From NCBI RefSeq assembly GCF_022758885.1, contig NZ_JALEBH010000001.1, forward strand, positions 2,511,501 through 2,575,500: a DNA stretch of 64,000 nucleotides. Direction: 5' to 3'. Shown piece by piece: positions 62,760-64,000 of this stretch (its first letter is position 1; each line of letters begins with the position of its first letter). The position numbers and the translations under genes were made by a program. The notes beneath the pieces are model-generated. The model was not told where the DNA came from. It saw nothing but the letters and a program-made list of their open reading frames with translations, and did no database searches. This stretch comes from Sphingobium sp. BYY-5 (lineage in GTDB: Bacteria; Pseudomonadota; Alphaproteobacteria; Sphingomonadales; Sphingomonadaceae).

Positions 62760-63413
62760 ATGAGTTTTCGTTTGAAAGCTGCGATCCTCGCAGCCTTTGT
62801 TTTGTCCACCGCCGCTGCGGTGACTGCTTCCGATATGTCGATCGCCGGTGAATCCATCACCTCGATTGCTTCCCTGCCCCAGACGGCCCAGGTCGGCGCA
62901 CAGCCCGCCGTCGTCTTTGCCGCGCCGCGCGAAGTCGCGCAGCCGCTGGCTTCGGCTCCGAAGGCCGATAACAGCTTTTCCACCGATTCCGATTATCAGG
63001 CGAACAGCCTCGCTGCTCTGGTCGACGCCCAAGGCGAACCCGAAAAGCTGGATGGCGACATGAAGTGCCTGGCCGGAGCGGTCTATTTCGAATCCAAGGG
63101 CGAAAGCCTGGAAGGCCAGTTGGCCGTCGCGCGTGTCGTCATCAACCGCGTCAAGTCGGGCCGCTTCGCCAACAGCCTGTGCGGCGTCGTCTACCAGCCG
63201 AGCCAGTTCAGTTTCGTGCGCCGCCATTCGATGCCGCCGATCCCTGAGAACAGCGATAGCTGGCGGGAGGCGGTCGCTATCGCCCAGATCGCCATGGACG
63301 ATAGCTGGGACAGCCGGGCCGAAGGCGCGCTCTTCTTCCACGCCCGTCGCGTGTCGCCGGCCTGGGGCAAGACCAAGTTAGCGTCGATCGACAATCATAT
63401 CTTCTATCGCTGA
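62760..63413 (+). CDS. Cell wall hydrolase, SleB/CwlJ type
   Basis: 217 residues with a signal peptide (AAILAAFVLSTAAAVTA), a disordered Ala/Pro/Ser linker to about residue 95, and a Hydrolase_2 domain (CLAGAVYFESKGESLEGQLAVARVVINRVKSGRF, YQPSQFSFVRRH). Probably a periplasmic lytic transglycosylase-type peptidoglycan enzyme. Followed by a strong terminator. Confidence 0.9.
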   Translation: MSFRLKAAILAAFVLSTAAAVTASDMSIAGESITSIASLPQTAQVGAQPAVVFAAPREVAQPLASAPKADNSFSTDSDYQANSLAALVDAQGEPEKLDGDMKCLAGAVYFESKGESLEGQLAVARVVINRVKSGRFANSLCGVVYQPSQFSFVRRHSMPPIPENSDSWREAVAIAQIAMDDSWDSRAEGALFFHARRVSPAWGKTKLASIDNHIFYR

Positions 63414-63455
63414 GATAGAAGCCGCGCCGAAACGGCGTGGGAACGAAAAATATGG

Positions 63456-63486
63456 GGCCGGTTCGGAAATCCGAATCGGCCTTTTC
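63456..63486 (+). terminator. Intrinsic terminator after sleB-type gene
   Basis: GGCCGGTTCGGA pairs with TCCGAATCGGCC (one mismatch) around AA, followed by TTTT. Confidence 0.85.
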
Positions 63487-63518
63487 ATTTGTTCCTATAA
63501 TGTTCTAGGATCACGGGC

Positions 63519-64000
63519 ATGAGTACCGCCCCCGACGACGTCTGTTCCCCCCTGACTGATGGCACCGCGCTCGCGGTGGCGCGGGGAACGCTGCGCCTCT
63601 TTTTCCGCCATGACATGAGCGGCATGTTGGAAGTGCCGCTGCCCAATGGCCGGCGCGCCGATATCATGGCGATCGACAGTGCCGGACGGCTTACCATCGT
63701 CGAGATCAAGTGTAGCCGCGCGGATTTGTTGGGCGACATGAAATGGCCCGACTATTTCGACTATTGCGACCGCTTCTTCTGGGCGGTGCCGTCGGGGTTC
63801 GATCTCAGCCCGTTCGAGAGCGAGGCATTGTGGCCGACGCGCACGGGGTTGATCGTTGCCGACCAATATGACGCCGAACTGGTCCGCCCCGCGCCGGTCG
63901 AGCCGCTGGCGGCCGCACGTCGCAAGGCGGAGACGCTGCGCTTTGCCCGCCGCGCCGCCCGGCGGCTGACCGCGCTGGCGGACCCAGATCATGCGGCGGA
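63519..64000 (+). CDS. mmcB: MmcB family putative DNA repair nuclease (3' end beyond window)
   Basis: 160 codons from the ATG at 63519 to the edge; family length suggests only a short piece is missing. PD-(D/E)xK motif: ADIMAIDSAGRLTIVEIKCSRADLLGDMKWPDYFDYCDRFFWAVP. MmcB belongs to the Caulobacter SOS regulon; a LexA site could not be identified with certainty in the short upstream region. Confidence 0.88.
   Translation, partial: MSTAPDDVCSPLTDGTALAVARGTLRLFFRHDMSGMLEVPLPNGRRADIMAIDSAGRLTIVEIKCSRADLLGDMKWPDYFDYCDRFFWAVPSGFDLSPFESEALWPTRTGLIVADQYDAELVRPAPVEPLAAARRKAETLRFARRAARRLTALADPDHAA

Noticed and set aside
25391..63519. CRISPR arrays or phage structural genes
   Set aside because: Looked for regular spaced repeats and capsid/tail-like proteins; none seen in the window.

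Overview
The window is GC-rich chromosomal DNA from an alphaproteobacterium, most likely a sphingomonad such as Sphingobium. I base this on the gene set (mipZ, eipA/DUF1134, DUF1491, mmcB, ubiquinol-cytochrome c chaperone, sleB-type hydrolase) and on the order hemE - origin - ppsR - maf - aroE - coaE - dnaQ. No database search was possible, so family names rest on motifs and remembered protein families.

Layout. 1-5 kb: a regulatory operon on the minus strand (Rrf2 regulator, FixJ-like regulator, receiver-only regulator, FixL-type histidine kinase cut by the window edge) divergent from a haloperoxidase-like hydrolase. 5-9 kb: a CDP-alcohol phosphatidyltransferase, a complete IS3-family insertion sequence with inverted repeats and a target duplication, and a frameshifted IS110-type transposase. 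9.3-25 kb: a genomic island ending at tRNA-Ser(GCU), next to a P4-type integrase. It carries a serine resolvase / HTH-ImmA-IrrE protease / DUF4411 operon, an operon of a 1,472-residue nuclease-STAND NTPase and a KAP NTPase, a staphylococcal-nuclease-like protein, a SEC-C/HNH-like protein and two winged-helix proteins. The island is the best candidate for a poorly described defence system.

25-56 kb: core genome, covering envelope (eipA, bamE, lolA, fadL-type porin, L,D-transpeptidase), DNA repair (dinB, mutS, xthA), metabolism (malic enzyme, ribA, ispG, panC, hemE, hemJ, phosphohexomutase), nitrogen signalling (glnD) and division (ftsK, mipZ). Two related small-RNA-like elements with intrinsic terminators lie after ftsK and after the phosphohexomutase gene. 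A large nested inverted repeat follows bamE and a REP-like hairpin follows glnD.

56.6-56.9 kb: the gap between hemE and ppsR has four perfect DnaA boxes and is very probably the chromosome origin. To its right every gene reads rightward (ppsR, maf, aroE, coaE, dnaQ, hpf, ptsN, thioesterase, DUF1491, sleB, mmcB). To its left, back to about 41 kb, almost all read leftward, as expected for genes co-oriented with replication.
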